Source: Rhodococcus koreensis (GTDB taxonomy: Bacteria > Actinomycetota > Actinomycetes > Mycobacteriales > Mycobacteriaceae). Taken from it: a DNA stretch of 64,000 nt. Made by a program: the position numbers and the translations under genes. Location of the stretch: contig NZ_FNSV01000005.1 in NCBI RefSeq assembly GCF_900105905.1, forward strand, positions 1,054,001-1,118,000. Direction: 5' to 3'. The notes below the pieces were generated by a model. That model searched no databases. It saw only the letters and a list, made by a program, of their open reading frames with translations, and had not been told where the DNA came from. Shown here in pieces: positions 8,374 through 22,868 of the stretch. How positions within the stretch are numbered: the first letter of the stretch is position 1; each line of letters opens with the position of its first letter.

Positions 8374-11130
8374 CTACCCGCTGTTGCGCAGTGCGGTCGC
8401 CAGCCCGTTCATCGTGAGCTGGATGCCGCGGCGCGTCTGATCACTGTCGTCCCCGGCCCGGTAGCGGCGCAGCAGTTCCACCTGTAGGTGGTTGAGCGGC
8501 TCGAGGTACGGGAACCGGTTGTGCACCGACCGCTCCAGACCGGGATTGTCCGCGAACAGCGTGTCGTTCCCGGTCACGGCCTTGTACATCCGGATGGTCC
8601 GCTCGTGCTCCTCGGCGATCTTGCCGAACACCCGTCGCCGCAGTTCCTCGTCGGGGACGAGTTCCGCGTAGCGGGCGGCGAGACCCATGTCGGACTTCGA
8701 CATCACCATCGCCAGGTTCGACAGTACGGTCCGGAAGAACGGCCACGTCTCGTAGAGGCGGGACAGCATCGCCACCCGTTCGGGGTCGCCCTGCGTCCAT
8801 TCCTCGAACGCGGCGCCGGTGCCGTACCACCCGGGCAGCATGACCCGGGACTGACTCCACGACAGCACCCACGGGATGGCCCGCAGGTCGGAGATGGACG
8901 TGGTCTGCTTGCGGGAGGCCGGACGGCTGCCGATGTTGAGCGCCCCGATCTCCGCGACCGGCGTCGACATCTCGAAGTACTCCACGAATCCGGGTGTCTC
9001 GTGCACCAATTCGCCGTAGGCGCGGCGGGCCAGCGCGGCGAGTTCGTCGAGGATGCGGTACGCCGGTTCGGCGTCGTCGCCGAGGCCCTCGACATCGAGC
9101 AGGGTGGCCTCGAGGGTAGCGGCGAGCAGCGTTTCGAGATTGCGTTGCGCGAGGCGGGGTTCCGCGTACTTGGCGGCGATCACCTCGCCCTGTTCGGTGA
9201 TCCGCAGCGATCCGGCCACCGCGCCGGGCGGCTGCGCGAGGATCGCCTCGTAGCTGGGTCCGCCGCCGCGGCCCACGGTGCCGCCGCGACCGTGGAAGAG
9301 CCGCAACCGGATTCCCGTCTTGCGGGCCGCATCGACCAGGTCGAGTTCGGCGCGGTACAGCGCCCAGTTGGCCGCCAGGTAGCCGCCGTCCTTGTTGGAG
9401 TCGGAGTACCCGAGCATCACTTCCTGGGCGTCGCCGCGCACCGACACCAGGGCCCGGTAGATCGGGACCTCCAGGGTGGCCTCGAGGGTGGCGGCGCCCT
9501 GCTGCAGGTCTTCGATCGTCTCGAACAGCGGCACGATGCCCACCGGGCAGGACGGCGCCTCCCCCGACCCGGGATCGAGGATGCCGACCTCCTTCAGCAG
9601 GACCGCAGCCTCGAGCATGTCGCTGACGGAGGTGCACATGCTGATGATGTAGTTGGGCACCGCGCCCGCACCGAGGGTCCGCACCGCGTCGGCGCCGGCC
9701 TGGAGAATGGCGAGTTCCTTCGCCGTCAGTTCGCTGAACTCGGCGTTCGCCGTGGTCAGGGGGCGCCGGGTGGACAGTTCCGCCGACAGCAATTCCACCC
9801 GCTCGTCCTCGGACAGCGACGAGTAGTCGGCGTGCACCCCCGCCCACGCCAGCAGTTCGGCGACGACGGTCTCGTGCACGTCCGAGTTCTGCCGCATGTC
9901 GAGGCCGGAGAGGTGGAAACCGAACACCTCCACCGAGTCCCGCAACGTCGCCAGTCCGTCGTCGGCGATCGTGCCGTCGCCGCCGCGCCGCAGGGAGTCG
10001 TCGACGACGTCGAGTTCGCCGAGCATCTGCCGCGGCGTGTCGTAGGGTGCGAGCCCGAGGTCGAGCCCGTGATCCGGCGCCGCCCCGAGGATGCGGTGCG
10101 CCGTGGCCGTGAGCCGCCCCCGGATGCCCCGCACCGCGCGCCGGTACGGCTCGTCGGCGCGGAACGGTGAATCGTCCTGGGACGCCGCGGCCAGGAGGTC
10201 GAGGGCGGGCGTCACGGTGACGAGACGGGCCGACATGGACAGTTCCCGCTCGAGTGTCTCGAGTTGCCCGAGATGATGCTCGAGCGCGGTGGCCGCGGCC
10301 TGGGTCGTGGCCTGACGGACCACCTCGTCGGTGACGTAGGGATTGCCGTCGCGGTCCCCGCCGATCCACGATCCGGGACGCAGGATCGGTTCCCGGCCCA
10401 GATCGGCGTCCGGCCACCGCGACTGCAGGGCACTGCGCAGTTCGGCGTTGATCTTCGGGACGACCTCGAACAGCGCCGCGTCGTAGTACCGCAGCCCGAC
10501 CTCGATCTCGTCCTGGATCCGCAACCGCGACAACCGGATCAGCGCGGTCTGCCACAGGGTGAGGATCTGCCGCCGCAACCGGACGTCGACGTCCGCCGTC
10601 TCGGATTCGGTCAGGGCGGTGCGTTCGCGGTACCGCATCAGTTCGGTGATCCGCGTCTGGGTCTCGAACACCGTGCGGCGACGGGTCTCGGTGGGATGCG
10701 CGGTGATGACCGGCGACACGAGCGCCCCGCGCAACGCGTCCGCGACGACGTCGCTGCCCAGATGAGCGGCGTCGAGCTTGGCGAACGTGGCGGTCAGGGT
10801 GCTGTCGGGCGCGGGTTCACCGGCGGCGACGTGGACGGCGCGCCGGCGTTCGCGGTGGTTGTCCTCGGCGAGGTTGGCCAGCAGGGCGAAGTGGCTGAAG
10901 GCCCGGATGACGGGAATGGCGTCGCTCGTGGACACCTCGGTGAACATGTCGGCCAGATCGGCGCGGTCGATCTCGGAACGACGAACCCGGAACGATTCGA
11001 CCCTGGCCTTCTCGACGAGGTCGAAGACGCCGTCTCCGGCCTGCTCCCGCACTATCTGACCGAGGATGCCGCCCAGGAGCCGAATGTCTTCGCGGAGTGG
11101 TTCAGTGGCCTCACGTGGGGTTTCGATCAT
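8374..11130 (-). CDS. ppc: Phosphoenolpyruvate carboxylase
   Basis: Carboxylates PEP with bicarbonate to oxaloacetate, the anaplerotic feed to the TCA cycle. 918 residues, full length. The catalytic histidine is H145 in [14 protein letters not shown]. The central [13 protein letters not shown] and [14 protein letters not shown] signatures and the C-terminal [12 protein letters not shown] end are present. ATG start at 11130. It lies 46 bases downstream of secG on the same strand and ends at a strong hairpin. A gap-pgk-tpi-secG-ppc order is also known from corynebacteria. Confidence 0.97.
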   Translation of the reverse strand: MIETPREATEPLREDIRLLGGILGQIVREQAGDGVFDLVEKARVESFRVRRSEIDRADLADMFTEVSTSDAIPVIRAFSHFALLANLAEDNHRERRRAVHVAAGEPAPDSTLTATFAKLDAAHLGSDVVADALRGALVSPVITAHPTETRRRTVFETQTRITELMRYRERTALTESETADVDVRLRRQILTLWQTALIRLSRLRIQDEIEVGLRYYDAALFEVVPKINAELRSALQSRWPDADLGREPILRPGSWIGGDRDGNPYVTDEVVRQATTQAAATALEHHLGQLETLERELSMSARLVTVTPALDLLAAASQDDSPFRADEPYRRAVRGIRGRLTATAHRILGAAPDHGLDLGLAPYDTPRQMLGELDVVDDSLRRGGDGTIADDGLATLRDSVEVFGFHLSGLDMRQNSDVHETVVAELLAWAGVHADYSSLSEDERVELLSAELSTRRPLTTANAEFSELTAKELAILQAGADAVRTLGAGAVPNYIISMCTSVSDMLEAAVLLKEVGILDPGSGEAPSCPVGIVPLFETIEDLQQGAATLEATLEVPIYRALVSVRGDAQEVMLGYSDSNKDGGYLAANWALYRAELDLVDAARKTGIRLRLFHGRGGTVGRGGGPSYEAILAQPPGAVAGSLRITEQGEVIAAKYAEPRLAQRNLETLLAATLEATLLDVEGLGDDAEPAYRILDELAALARRAYGELVHETPGFVEYFEMSTPVAEIGALNIGSRPASRKQTTSISDLRAIPWVLSWSQSRVMLPGWYGTGAAFEEWTQGDPERVAMLSRLYETWPFFRTVLSNLAMVMSKSDMGLAARYAELVPDEELRRRVFGKIAEEHERTIRMYKAVTGNDTLFADNPGLERSVHNRFPYLEPLNHLQVELLRRYRAGDDSDQTRRGIQLTMNGLATALRNSG

Positions 11131-11176
11131 GCATCCAGTATCGACCGGTGACGGCCCCTCTGCATGATGAAGCGGA

Positions 11177-11410
11177 TCAGCCGAACTTGATCTCCAGACC
11201 GATACCGATGATGGCGATGAACCAGATCAGACCGGTGAAGATGGTGAGCCGGTCGAGGTTCTTCTCGACCACGGTGGAACCGGACAGGCTGGACTGGACG
11301 CCGCCGCCGAACAGGCTGGACAGACCGCCGCCCTTACCGCGGTGCAGCAGCACCAGCAGAATCAGCAGCAAGCTGGTGATCACCAGCAAGATATCCAGGA
11401 ACAGTTCCAT
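11177..11410 (-). CDS. secG: Preprotein translocase subunit SecG
   Basis: 77-residue inner-membrane subunit of SecYEG. Two hydrophobic helices (about residues 4-22 and 53-73) flank the polar loop [16 protein letters not shown], which is the SecG hallmark. It lies between tpiA and ppc, its usual actinobacterial position. A hairpin at 11474-11525 separates it from tpiA, so it may have its own promoter in the short space at 11411-11473. Confidence 0.95.
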   Translation of the reverse strand: MELFLDILLVITSLLLILLVLLHRGKGGGLSSLFGGGVQSSLSGSTVVEKNLDRLTIFTGLIWFIAIIGIGLEIKFG

Positions 11411-11473
11411 GTCTGTCTACGTCCACCCATCCAGTAGGAACAACTACGACCTCGTACACCCTACAGGCGCTCC

Positions 11474-11525
11474 GCGCCCGTGCGCCTTTCCGGTACCCAC
11501 CGCTGCCGGAAAGGCGCACGAGCGC
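11474..11525 (-). terminator. Hairpin ending the gap-pgk-tpiA operon
   Basis: Arms 11474-11493 and 11506-11525 (20 bases each, one mismatch) around a 12-base loop, starting about 10 bases after the tpiA stop. The stem is GC-rich with an internal CCTTTCC/GGAAAGG block. No T-run follows on the minus strand. Best read as an intrinsic terminator or RNA 3'-end stabiliser reducing read-through into secG-ppc. Confidence 0.75.
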
Positions 11526-11535
11526 CGAAGGCGCC

Positions 11536-12321
<786 letters not shown>

Positions 12322-12324
12322 GCC

Positions 12325-13536
12325 TCAGCCCTCCAGAACTGCGATGCCGGGGAGTTCCTTGCCCTCGAGGTACTCGAGGGAGGCGCCGCCACCGGTGGAG
12401 ATGTGCGAGAACCCGTCCTCGGGCAGACCGAGCTGGCGCACCGCCGCGGCGGAGTCACCGCCACCGACGACGCTGTACGCGCCCTTGCCGGTGGCCTCGA
12501 TGATCGCCTCGGCGACACCCTTGGTGCCCGCGGCGAACTTCTCGAACTCGAACACGCCCATCGGGCCGTTCCAGAACACGGTCTTCGCGCTGGTCAGGAT
12601 CGCCGCGAACCGGCGAACCGACTGCGGTCCGATGTCGAGTCCCATCCAGCCGTCCGGGATCTCGAGCACCGAGACGATCTTCGACTCGGCGTCGGCCGAG
12701 AACGAATCGGCGATGACCACGTCCTGCGGGATGTGGATCACGTCGGCGTACTGCTCGAGCAGCGCCTTGCACGTGTCGATCATCGACTCCTCGCACAGCG
12801 AGTTGCCGACCGAGACGCCCTGCGCCGCGAGGAACGTGTAGTACATGCCGCCGCCGATGACGAGGGTGTCGACCTTGGGGGCCAGCGCCTCGATCACCGC
12901 GAGCTTGTCCGACACCTTGGATCCACCGAGCACGACCGCGTACGGCCGCTCGGGCTCCTCGGTGAGCTTGCCGAGCACCTCGATCTCGGCGTCGACGAGC
13001 TTGCCCGCGTAGTGCGGGAGCAGCTTGGCGACCTCGTACACCGACGCCTGCGCGCGGTGCACGACACCGAACCCGTCGGACACGAACGCACCGTCGTCGC
13101 CGACGAGTTCGACCAGAGCCTTGGCGAGCTTCGTCCGCTCGGCCTCGTCCTTGCTGGTCTCCCGCGGGTCGAAGCGGATGTTCTCCAGCAGGAGGACGTC
13201 GCCGTCGGTGAGTCCCTCCGCGCGTGCCAGTGCGTCCTGGCCGACGACGTCGCCGGCGAGCTGGACGTTGCGCCCCAGCACCTCGGCGAGCTTCACCGCC
13301 ACCGGTGCGAGGGAGTACTGCGGGTCGGGTTCGCCCTTGGGGCGACCCAGATGGGCGGTGACGATGACCTTGGCGCCCGCCTCCGCCAACGCCTTCAGCG
13401 TCGGCGCGGAAGCGAGGATGCGCCCGGGATCTGTGATCCGGTCACCGTCGAGCGGAACGTTGAGGTCGGAGCGCACCAGCACGGCACGCCCTTCGACCCC
13501 AGCGTTCAGCAGATCGTCGAGAGTCTGAACTGCCAC
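12325..13536 (-). CDS. pgk: Phosphoglycerate kinase
   Basis: Makes ATP from 1,3-bisphosphoglycerate. 403 residues. The signature [11 protein letters not shown] at about 21-31 begins the substrate-binding N-domain. The C-domain carries GGSKVSDKL and the ATP-site [13 protein letters not shown] near residue 360. GTG start 19 bases after gap and a 3-base gap to tpiA. Confidence 0.97.
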   Translation of the reverse strand: MAVQTLDDLLNAGVEGRAVLVRSDLNVPLDGDRITDPGRILASAPTLKALAEAGAKVIVTAHLGRPKGEPDPQYSLAPVAVKLAEVLGRNVQLAGDVVGQDALARAEGLTDGDVLLLENIRFDPRETSKDEAERTKLAKALVELVGDDGAFVSDGFGVVHRAQASVYEVAKLLPHYAGKLVDAEIEVLGKLTEEPERPYAVVLGGSKVSDKLAVIEALAPKVDTLVIGGGMYYTFLAAQGVSVGNSLCEESMIDTCKALLEQYADVIHIPQDVVIADSFSADAESKIVSVLEIPDGWMGLDIGPQSVRRFAAILTSAKTVFWNGPMGVFEFEKFAAGTKGVAEAIIEATGKGAYSVVGGGDSAAAVRQLGLPEDGFSHISTGGGASLEYLEGKELPGIAVLEG

Positions 13537-13555
13537 TGTTATACCGGACCTTCGC

Positions 13556-14626
<1,071 letters not shown>

Positions 14627-14752
14627 CTACGACACCACCGACGGGTGGCCGGCGCGGGTTTCATCGGTCGATGTGGTTCTTACCCTAGTGCGCGAGCCAC
14701 GCGCGCGCGCAGTCACCTCGGGGCGCCCTCCGCCGGGCCGCCCCGACCGGAA

Positions 14753-14797
14753 CGAACGGGACGCTCGTTCGATCTGACGCGACGAGCGTCCCGTTCG
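14753..14797 (-). terminator. Hairpin downstream of whiA
   Basis: A perfect inverted repeat of at least 15 bases (right arm 14782-14796, left arm ending at 14768) around a 13-base loop, beginning about 6 bases after the whiA stop. It most likely ends the uvrC-rapZ-yvcK-whiA transcript before the gap promoter. No T-run follows. Confidence 0.7.
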
Positions 14798-14802
14798 TCC
14801 GG

Positions 14803-15780
14803 TCAGGCGTCGTCGAGAAGGTCTGCGGTGACGGCCGACTCGGTGTCCGGGATGCCGGTCTCCTTCGCCTTGCGGTCCGCCATCGACAGCAGTCGCCGGA
14901 TGCGGCCTGCCACGGCGTCCTTCGTCATCGGCGGGTCAGCGAGTTGGCCGAGTTCCTCGAGGGACGCCTGCCGGTGCTCCACCCGCAGGTGCCCCGCGGC
15001 CGCCAGGTGGTCGGGGACCTCGTCACCGAGGATGTCGAGGGCCCGCTCGACGCGTGCCGCGGCCGCGACCGCGGCACGCGCGGAGCGGCGCAGGTTGGCG
15101 TCGTCGAAGTTGGCGAGCCGGTTGGCGGTGGCACGGACCTCCCGGCGCATGCGCCGTTCCTCCCACACGAGGCGGGTGTCCTGGGCTCCCATCCGGGTGA
15201 GCAGCGCGCCGATGGCCTCGCCGTCGCGGATCACGACGCGGTCGGTGCCGCGGACCTCGCGGGCCTTCGCGGAGATGCCCAGCCTGCGCGCCGCCCCGAC
15301 GAGGGCGAGCGCCGCTTCCGGGCCGGGGCAGGAAACCTCGAGCGCCGACGAGCGTCCCGGCTCGGTCAGTGAACCGTGCGCCAGGAACGCACCGCGCCAC
15401 GCGGCTTCCGCGTCGGCGACGCTACCGCCGACGACCTGCGCGGGAAGCCCACGCACGGGGCGTCCCCGCAGGTCCAGCAGCCCGGTCTGGCGGGCGAGGG
15501 CCTCCCCCTCCTTCGCGACCCGCACGATGTACCGGGACGACTTGCGCAGCCCGCCCGCGCTGAGGACGTGGACGTCGGCGCTGTAGGTGAACAGGTCGAA
15601 GATCTCGCGCCGCAACCGGCGGGCCGTGGACCCCAGATCCACTTCCGCCTCGACCACGACCCGGCCGCCGACGATGTGCAATCCCCCGGCGAACCGCAGC
15701 AGCGACGAGACCTCGGCCTTCCGGCAACTCACGTGAGTGACGACGAGACGACTGAGTTCGTCTTTGACCTCTGCTGTCAT
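14803..15780 (-). CDS. whiA: Sporulation/cell-division regulator WhiA
   Basis: DNA-binding protein with an N-terminal LAGLIDADG-like (inactive homing endonuclease) domain and a C-terminal helix-turn-helix. In streptomycetes it works with WhiB in sporulation septation; in non-sporulating actinobacteria its role is less clear. 325 residues from the ATG at 15780, whose ATGA overlaps the yvcK stop. A GTG two codons upstream (15786) has better spacing from GGAGAG and may be the real start. [11 protein letters not shown], the [18 protein letters not shown] segment and the C-terminal ANLRxSA...[13 protein letters not shown] region are visible. Part of the conserved rapZ-yvcK-whiA block. Confidence 0.94.
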   Translation of the reverse strand: MTAEVKDELSRLVVTHVSCRKAEVSSLLRFAGGLHIVGGRVVVEAEVDLGSTARRLRREIFDLFTYSADVHVLSAGGLRKSSRYIVRVAKEGEALARQTGLLDLRGRPVRGLPAQVVGGSVADAEAAWRGAFLAHGSLTEPGRSSALEVSCPGPEAALALVGAARRLGISAKAREVRGTDRVVIRDGEAIGALLTRMGAQDTRLVWEERRMRREVRATANRLANFDDANLRRSARAAVAAAARVERALDILGDEVPDHLAAAGHLRVEHRQASLEELGQLADPPMTKDAVAGRIRRLLSMADRKAKETGIPDTESAVTADLLDDA

Positions 15781-16802
15781 TGCCACGAAGCGCTCTCCCT
15801 TTCCTCTGGTGTCTCGGCCGCTTCGCTCCCCCGAGACCCCGCATCGGGGTCGCTCCAGAGCTGTTCGAGAACGGACGCAAGTTTTCCTGCATGGTGCGTG
15901 TGGGTGCCGTGCTCGGACACGTCGGCGTAGACGACGCGTGCCCGGAACTGTCCGGCGGCGCGGGCGAGGTGCTCGCGCTCGCGCCCCGGTGGAACCGAAC
16001 CCGAATCGACGACGACGAAGTCGACGGTGAGTTCGGGTGCGTGTTGGGACAGTACGTGCAGATGACGCTCGGTGGAGAATCCCGCGGTCTCGCCGGGTTC
16101 CGGAGCCAGGTTGAGTACCAGCACCTTCCGCGCGGGGGTGGCGATCAGCGTGTCGAGGAGTTCGGGCACGAGAACGTGCGGGATGACACTGGAGAACCAC
16201 GACCCGGGGCCGAGGACGACCATGTCGGCGACGTCGATCGCCCGGACCGCGTCCGGGCAGGCGGGCGGATTCGCCGGCAGCAACCGCACGCGGCGCACCT
16301 TGCCGGGGGTGGTCGCGACCGCGACCTGACCGCGGATGCAGCGGCTGACCCGGGGGTCCGCCTCGAGGCCCTGCACGTCGGCCTCGATGTCCAGGGCGAT
16401 CGGCGACATCGGCAGCACCCGCCCGTCGATCCGCAGCAGCCGGGCGAGTTCGTCGAGCGCGGCGACGGGGTCGCCGAGCACCTCGGTGAGACCGGCGAGG
16501 ATGAGATTGCCCACCGAGTGTCCGGCGAGGGCGCCGATTCCGCCGAATCGGTGCTGGATGGTGTCGGTCCAGTCCTGCACCTCGGGGTCGTCCGCGGCGA
16601 GCGCGGCGAGCGCCATCCGCAGATCCCCGGGCGGGATGACGCCGAGTTCGGCGCGCAGCCGTCCCGAGGATCCGCCGTCGTCCGCGACGGTGACGACGGC
16701 GGTCACGTCACGGCTGAGCCTGCGGGCGGCGCTGAGGGTGGCGAACAGCCCGTGGCCCCCGCCGAGCGCGACGATCGCGGGCGCCTGGCGCACCGGCCTC
16801 AT
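15777..16802 (-). CDS. yvcK: Gluconeogenesis factor YvcK/CuvA-like protein
   Basis: CofD-like protein of the YvcK family (341 residues), a UDP-sugar-binding factor linked to growth on gluconeogenic carbon and to cell-wall synthesis in Bacillus and mycobacteria. [14 protein letters not shown] (about 12-25) is the N-terminal nucleotide-binding glycine loop; [14 protein letters not shown] and [10 protein letters not shown] follow as in the family. Overlaps rapZ and whiA by 4 bases each. No enzymatic activity is established for this family. Confidence 0.93.
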   Translation of the reverse strand: MRPVRQAPAIVALGGGHGLFATLSAARRLSRDVTAVVTVADDGGSSGRLRAELGVIPPGDLRMALAALAADDPEVQDWTDTIQHRFGGIGALAGHSVGNLILAGLTEVLGDPVAALDELARLLRIDGRVLPMSPIALDIEADVQGLEADPRVSRCIRGQVAVATTPGKVRRVRLLPANPPACPDAVRAIDVADMVVLGPGSWFSSVIPHVLVPELLDTLIATPARKVLVLNLAPEPGETAGFSTERHLHVLSQHAPELTVDFVVVDSGSVPPGREREHLARAAGQFRARVVYADVSEHGTHTHHAGKLASVLEQLWSDPDAGSRGSEAAETPEERESASWQ

Positions 16803-17713
16803 TCGCGCCCCAGATCACGATGGACGACACGCACGTTCAGCCCGGAGTCCTTTCCGAGCCGGCCCGCCAGGGCCTCCGACATCGCGACGCTGCGATGTTT
16901 CCCCCCGGTGCATCCCACCGCGATGGTCATGTAGCGCTTCCCCTCCCGACGATATCCGGCGATCGTCAGATCCAGCAGGTGGTGGTACGTGGCGAGATAG
17001 TCGTCCGCACCGTCCTGCGACAACACGTAGTCCCGCACGTCCGCGTTCTGCCCGGTGTGCGGACGCAACTCGGGGATCCAGTGCGGGTTGGGCAGGAACC
17101 GGACGTCGCAGACGAGATCGGCGTCCATCGGAAGACCGTACTTGAAACCGAACGACTGGACTGTTACCTGCATGGTGCGGTTCTCGGCGTCGCCGAACGC
17201 GTCCTCGATCTTCTGCCGCAACTGGTGCGCGGCGAGGGACGACGTGTCGATCACCAGATCCGCGGCGGCCTTCACCTTCGCGAGCTGGTCGCGCTCGGCG
17301 GCGATGCCCTCCGACAGGGTGCCCTCGGCGCCCCCGCCGGACAGCGGGTGACTGCGGCGGACCTGTTCGAATCGGCGGACCAGGACCTCGTCCGACGCGT
17401 CGAGGTACAGCACCCGCGTGTGCACGGGCTTGCTCTCCAGTTCGGTGAGGACCCAGCCGAGGTCGCCGGTGAACAACCGGCTGCGCACGTCGATGACGAC
17501 GGCGAGCCGCTCGAGCCGCGAATCGGATTCCAGGCTCAGATCCACCATCCGGGAGATCAGTTCCGGGGGAAGGTTGTCCGCGACGTACCACCCGAGGTCC
17601 TCGAGGACCTTCGCCGCCGTCTGCAGACCCGCCCCGGAGAGCCCGGTGACGAGAAGGAAGTCCATCGGCCGAACCGTGGGCGGACGGTCGCTCTGCGCGT
17701 GCTGCTCGTTCAC
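16799..17713 (-). CDS. rapZ: RapZ/YvcJ-family nucleotide-binding protein
   Basis: 304-residue P-loop ATP/GTP-binding protein. In E. coli RapZ is an RNase E adapter for the GlmZ small RNA; that partner system is not known in actinobacteria, so the role here is open. The Walker A region is [12 protein letters not shown] (24-35): the usual GKS/GRS is replaced by GLQ, so the canonical lysine is absent at its normal place. The C-terminal [15 protein letters not shown] motif (about 270-284) is intact. Overlaps uvrC and yvcK by 4 bases each. Confidence 0.92.
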   Translation of the reverse strand: MNEQHAQSDRPPTVRPMDFLLVTGLSGAGLQTAAKVLEDLGWYVADNLPPELISRMVDLSLESDSRLERLAVVIDVRSRLFTGDLGWVLTELESKPVHTRVLYLDASDEVLVRRFEQVRRSHPLSGGGAEGTLSEGIAAERDQLAKVKAAADLVIDTSSLAAHQLRQKIEDAFGDAENRTMQVTVQSFGFKYGLPMDADLVCDVRFLPNPHWIPELRPHTGQNADVRDYVLSQDGADDYLATYHHLLDLTIAGYRREGKRYMTIAVGCTGGKHRSVAMSEALAGRLGKDSGLNVRVVHRDLGRE

Positions 17714-19893
17714 TCGACACCTGTCCGTTGCGATGCGCTCTGTGCTGCCGGGCCGTGCTGTCCTACCGGTTCGCGGGGTAGGTCCGCGCCGTTGCGTTCT
17801 GCCGTGCCCGGCCCGTTCCGATCTGCTTCATCATCCCCCACTCCCACGACGTCCGCAGACGGTTCCTCCGCTCCGAGAGCGGTGAGTACCGCCTTCGCCG
17901 TGGCCGTTCCGATGCCGGGCACGGCGGTGATCTCCTCGACGGAGGCCTGTTTGAGTTTGGCGACGGAGCCGAAGTGCGTCACCAGGGCCTTGCGGCGGGT
18001 GTCGCCGAGACCGCGGACCGAGTCGAGTGCGGAGGCCGTCATCCGGCGGGACCGTTTGCTGCGGTGGAACGTGATCGCGAAGCGGTGCGCCTCGTCCCGC
18101 ACCCGCTGCAGCAGGTACAGCGACTCGCTGGTGCGCGGGAGGATCACCGGGTCCTCCTCCCCCGGCACCCACACCTCCTCGAGCCGCTTGGCCAGCCCGA
18201 TCACGGCGACGTCGGTGATGCCCAGTTCGTCGAGCACCGCCGAGGCCGCGGCCACCTGCGGGGCGCCGCCGTCGACGACGAACAGGTTCGGTGGGTACGC
18301 GAACCGCCGCGGCCTGCCGGTCTGCGGGTCGATCGCCGCCTCGGGGGCGAGGTCGCCGCCGTCGCCGCCGGACACCTGGTCGGCGTCCGTCCCGGCCGCT
18401 TCCGCGCGCAGCACCCCGACGTCACGGTTGTGCCGGAGGAACCGGCGCCGGGTCACCTCGGCGATGCTGGCGACGTCGTCCGAGCGGCCGTCGCCGGCGG
18501 CCTCCTTGATGGCGTAGTGCCGGTAGTCGGACTTGCGCGGCAGCCCGTCCTCGAAGACGACGAGGGAGGCCACCACGTCGGTGCCCTGCACGTGGCTGAT
18601 GTCGACGCACTCGATGCGCAGCGGCGCCGAATCCAGGTCGAGGGCCTCCTGGATGCCCTGCAGGGCCGCCGACCGCGACGTGAAGTCTCCGGCGCGGCGC
18701 AGCTTGTGCTGTTGCAGCGCCTCCATCGCGTTGCGTTGCACGGTCTCGGCGAGCGCCTTCTTGTCGCCGCGCTGGGGCACCCGGAGACGGACGGCGGAAC
18801 CGCGGAGACCGCTGAGCCATTCCTGCACCTGCTCGGCGTCCGGCGGCAGCACCGGCACCAGCACCTCCCGCGGCACCCCGCCGCTGCCCGCCTCCTGGTC
18901 GGCCGCGCCCGACAGCGCCGCCTGCTCGCCGTAGAACTGGGTGAGGAACTGCTCGACGAGCAACGGCAGGTCCGAGCCCGCCTCGGAATCGACGCTGGCC
19001 CAGTCGATGACGTCGCCGGCCTTCTCGACCACCCAGCCGCGCTGCCCGCGGACGCGGCCGCCCCGGACGTGGAACACCTGGACCGCGGCCTCGAGTTCGT
19101 CGGTCGCGAATGCGGCGACGTCGGCGTCGGTGCCGTCGCCGAGCACGACGGCCTGCTTCTCGAGCGCCCGCCGCAACGCGCCCACGTCGTCGCGCAGTCG
19201 CGCCGCCGTCTCGAAGTCGAGTTCCTCGGACGCCTGCTGCATCCGGGCCTCGAGCTGCCGGACCAGCTTGTCGGTGCGCCCCGACAGGAAGTCGCAGAAG
19301 TCCTCGACGATCTTGCGGTGTTCGGCCGCGGACACGCGTCCGACGCACGGCGCGGAGCACTTGTCGATGTAGCCGAGCAGGCAGGGCCGGCCGATCTGGT
19401 TGTGCCGCTTGAACACCCCTGCCGAGCAGGTGCGGGCGGGGAACACCCGCAGCAGCAGGTCGAGGGTTTCGCGGATGGCCCACGCGTGCGAGTAGGGGCC
19501 GAAGTAGCGGACACCCTTGCGCCGCGGGCCGCGGTAGACGAACAGCCGCGGGTACTCCTCGTTCAGGGTGACCGCGAGAACCGGGTACGTCTTGTCGTCG
19601 CGGTAGCGGACGTTGAACCGGGGATCGAATTCCTTGATCCAGTTGTATTCGAGCTGAAGCGCCTCGACCTCGGTGCTCACCACGGTCCACTCGACGCTGC
19701 CGGCCGTGGTCACCATCTGGCGGGTGCGCGGGTGCAGCGTCGAGACGTCGGCGAAATAGGAATTCAGCCGTGATCGAAGACTCTTCGCCTTCCCGACATA
19801 GATGACCCGGCCGTGCGGATCGCGGAACTTGTACACCCCAGGGTCGACCGGAATCGTTCCGGTCGCGGGGCGATATGTCGAAGGATCGGGCAC
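17710..19893 (-). CDS. uvrC: Excinuclease ABC subunit C
   Basis: Makes the dual incision in nucleotide excision repair with UvrAB. 727 residues, longer than the roughly 600-650 typical of the family. The N-terminal GIY-YIG nuclease domain is seen as [25 protein letters not shown] (about 19-43). A UVR domain ([29 protein letters not shown]), an RNase H-like C-nuclease domain ([24 protein letters not shown]) and tandem helix-hairpin-helix motifs follow. The extra length comes from a Gly/Asp-rich insert before PQTGRPRRF and a polar tail of about 50 residues. GTG start. Overlaps rapZ by 4 bases. Confidence 0.96.
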   Translation of the reverse strand: MPDPSTYRPATGTIPVDPGVYKFRDPHGRVIYVGKAKSLRSRLNSYFADVSTLHPRTRQMVTTAGSVEWTVVSTEVEALQLEYNWIKEFDPRFNVRYRDDKTYPVLAVTLNEEYPRLFVYRGPRRKGVRYFGPYSHAWAIRETLDLLLRVFPARTCSAGVFKRHNQIGRPCLLGYIDKCSAPCVGRVSAAEHRKIVEDFCDFLSGRTDKLVRQLEARMQQASEELDFETAARLRDDVGALRRALEKQAVVLGDGTDADVAAFATDELEAAVQVFHVRGGRVRGQRGWVVEKAGDVIDWASVDSEAGSDLPLLVEQFLTQFYGEQAALSGAADQEAGSGGVPREVLVPVLPPDAEQVQEWLSGLRGSAVRLRVPQRGDKKALAETVQRNAMEALQQHKLRRAGDFTSRSAALQGIQEALDLDSAPLRIECVDISHVQGTDVVASLVVFEDGLPRKSDYRHYAIKEAAGDGRSDDVASIAEVTRRRFLRHNRDVGVLRAEAAGTDADQVSGGDGGDLAPEAAIDPQTGRPRRFAYPPNLFVVDGGAPQVAAASAVLDELGITDVAVIGLAKRLEEVWVPGEEDPVILPRTSESLYLLQRVRDEAHRFAITFHRSKRSRRMTASALDSVRGLGDTRRKALVTHFGSVAKLKQASVEEITAVPGIGTATAKAVLTALGAEEPSADVVGVGDDEADRNGPGTAERNGADLPREPVGQHGPAAQSASQRTGVE

Positions 19894-19960
19894 CCCTCCA
19901 CGTTAGTCGGCGCCACCGACCAACCCCGCATCCGCGGCGTCGCGGAGGGGTGGCCGCCGG

Positions 19961-20413
19961 TCAGGACGGCGCGTACTCCGACGCGAGCGCGCGGAACCGG
20001 TCGACGGCGTCCACGGCGTACTCGCGATCGTTCGACTGGATGGCCATCACGGCCAGGTACTCGTCGTCGGGCAGCTCGATCCGGGCCCACGCCGCGCCGT
20101 CCGGGAAGGACAGCCCCTCGTACAGGTCCCAGTCGACGATCCGCTCACCGAGCACGTTGCGCACGCCGATGCCGCGGGGCCCGATGCGCACCCGCGGGCG
20201 GGTCAGCAGCAGGACGGCGGCCGCGAAGAGGCAGCCGATGCCCGCGAACGCCAACTGGTCGGCGAGCCGGAAGTACACGCCCGTCGAATCGCCGCGCAAC
20301 AGGATCGCGAACGTCACGTGCACGACCACGAGCAGGACCGCCACCCCGATCGCGTAGCGGCGGGACTTGCGTGGCTTCGCGACGAGAGTCCACTCGGATT
20401 CGGGGGTGGTCAC
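19961..20413 (-). CDS. PH-domain-like membrane protein, unknown function
   Basis: About 150 residues starting at a GTG 13 bases after ribH. Two hydrophobic helices (RRYAIGVAVLLVVVHVTFAILL and LADQLAFAGIGCLFAAAVLLL) precede a cytosolic domain with RVRIGPRGIGVRNVLGERIVDWDLYEGLSFP...WARIELPDDEY, the pattern of bacterial PH-like (DUF2581-type) proteins. M. tuberculosis has a comparable gene between ribH and uvrC. No catalytic motif. No strong ribosome site is seen, so the start is uncertain. Position suggests co-transcription with the riboflavin genes, but no function can be inferred from that. Confidence 0.8.
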   Translation of the reverse strand: MTTPESEWTLVAKPRKSRRYAIGVAVLLVVVHVTFAILLRGDSTGVYFRLADQLAFAGIGCLFAAAVLLLTRPRVRIGPRGIGVRNVLGERIVDWDLYEGLSFPDGAAWARIELPDDEYLAVMAIQSNDREYAVDAVDRFRALASEYAPS

Positions 20414-20426
20414 GGGCGGATCCGGA

Positions 20427-22235
<1,809 letters not shown>

Positions 22236-22248
22236 TCAACAGTACGAC

Positions 22249-22857
22249 TCAGCGGCCGGCCGCTTGCAGCCGCTCCACATACTTCGCGATCACGTCGACC
22301 TCGAGGTTGACGGGCGTCCCGACGGACGCCGCCCCGAGCGTGGTCAGTTGCAGCGTGGTCGGGATGAGCGAGATCTCGAAGTATTCGGCGCCGCGTTCCC
22401 CGCCGAGCGCCGACACCGTCAGCGACACACCGTCGACCGTGATCGAACCCTTCTCCACGACGTACCGGGAGATGGCGTCCGGAAGGGCGATGCGCACGAC
22501 CTCCCAGTTCTCGGACGGGCTGCGGCTGATGATGTGCCCGGTGCCGTCGACGTGGCCCTGGACGAGGTGGCCGCCGAGGCGGCTGTTCAGCGCCGCGGCC
22601 CGCTCCAGGTTGACGCGGCTGCCCACGTCGATCTTCTCCAGACTCGACCGGTTCAGCGTCTCCTGCATGACGTCCGCGGTGAAGGAGCCGTCGGCGAGCA
22701 CCTCGACGACGGTCAGGCACACACCGTTCACCGCGATCGAATCGCCATGCGACGCATCGGAAGTCACGACCGGACCACGCACGGTGAACCGTGCGGCATC
22801 GGCCAGTTCCTCCTTGGCGACGATCTCACCCAACTCTTCGACGATCCCGGTGAACAC
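22249..22857 (-). CDS. ribE: Riboflavin synthase, alpha chain
   Basis: Dismutates two lumazines to riboflavin and the pyrimidine substrate. 202 residues with two homologous lumazine-binding repeats: one starting [10 protein letters not shown] with [13 protein letters not shown], a second with [15 protein letters not shown] and [15 protein letters not shown] start. 11 bases after ribD. In some actinobacterial annotations this gene is called ribC. Confidence 0.96.
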   Translation of the reverse strand: MFTGIVEELGEIVAKEELADAARFTVRGPVVTSDASHGDSIAVNGVCLTVVEVLADGSFTADVMQETLNRSSLEKIDVGSRVNLERAAALNSRLGGHLVQGHVDGTGHIISRSPSENWEVVRIALPDAISRYVVEKGSITVDGVSLTVSALGGERGAEYFEISLIPTTLQLTTLGAASVGTPVNLEVDVIAKYVERLQAAGR

Positions 22858-22868
22858 TGTGGCTTCTC

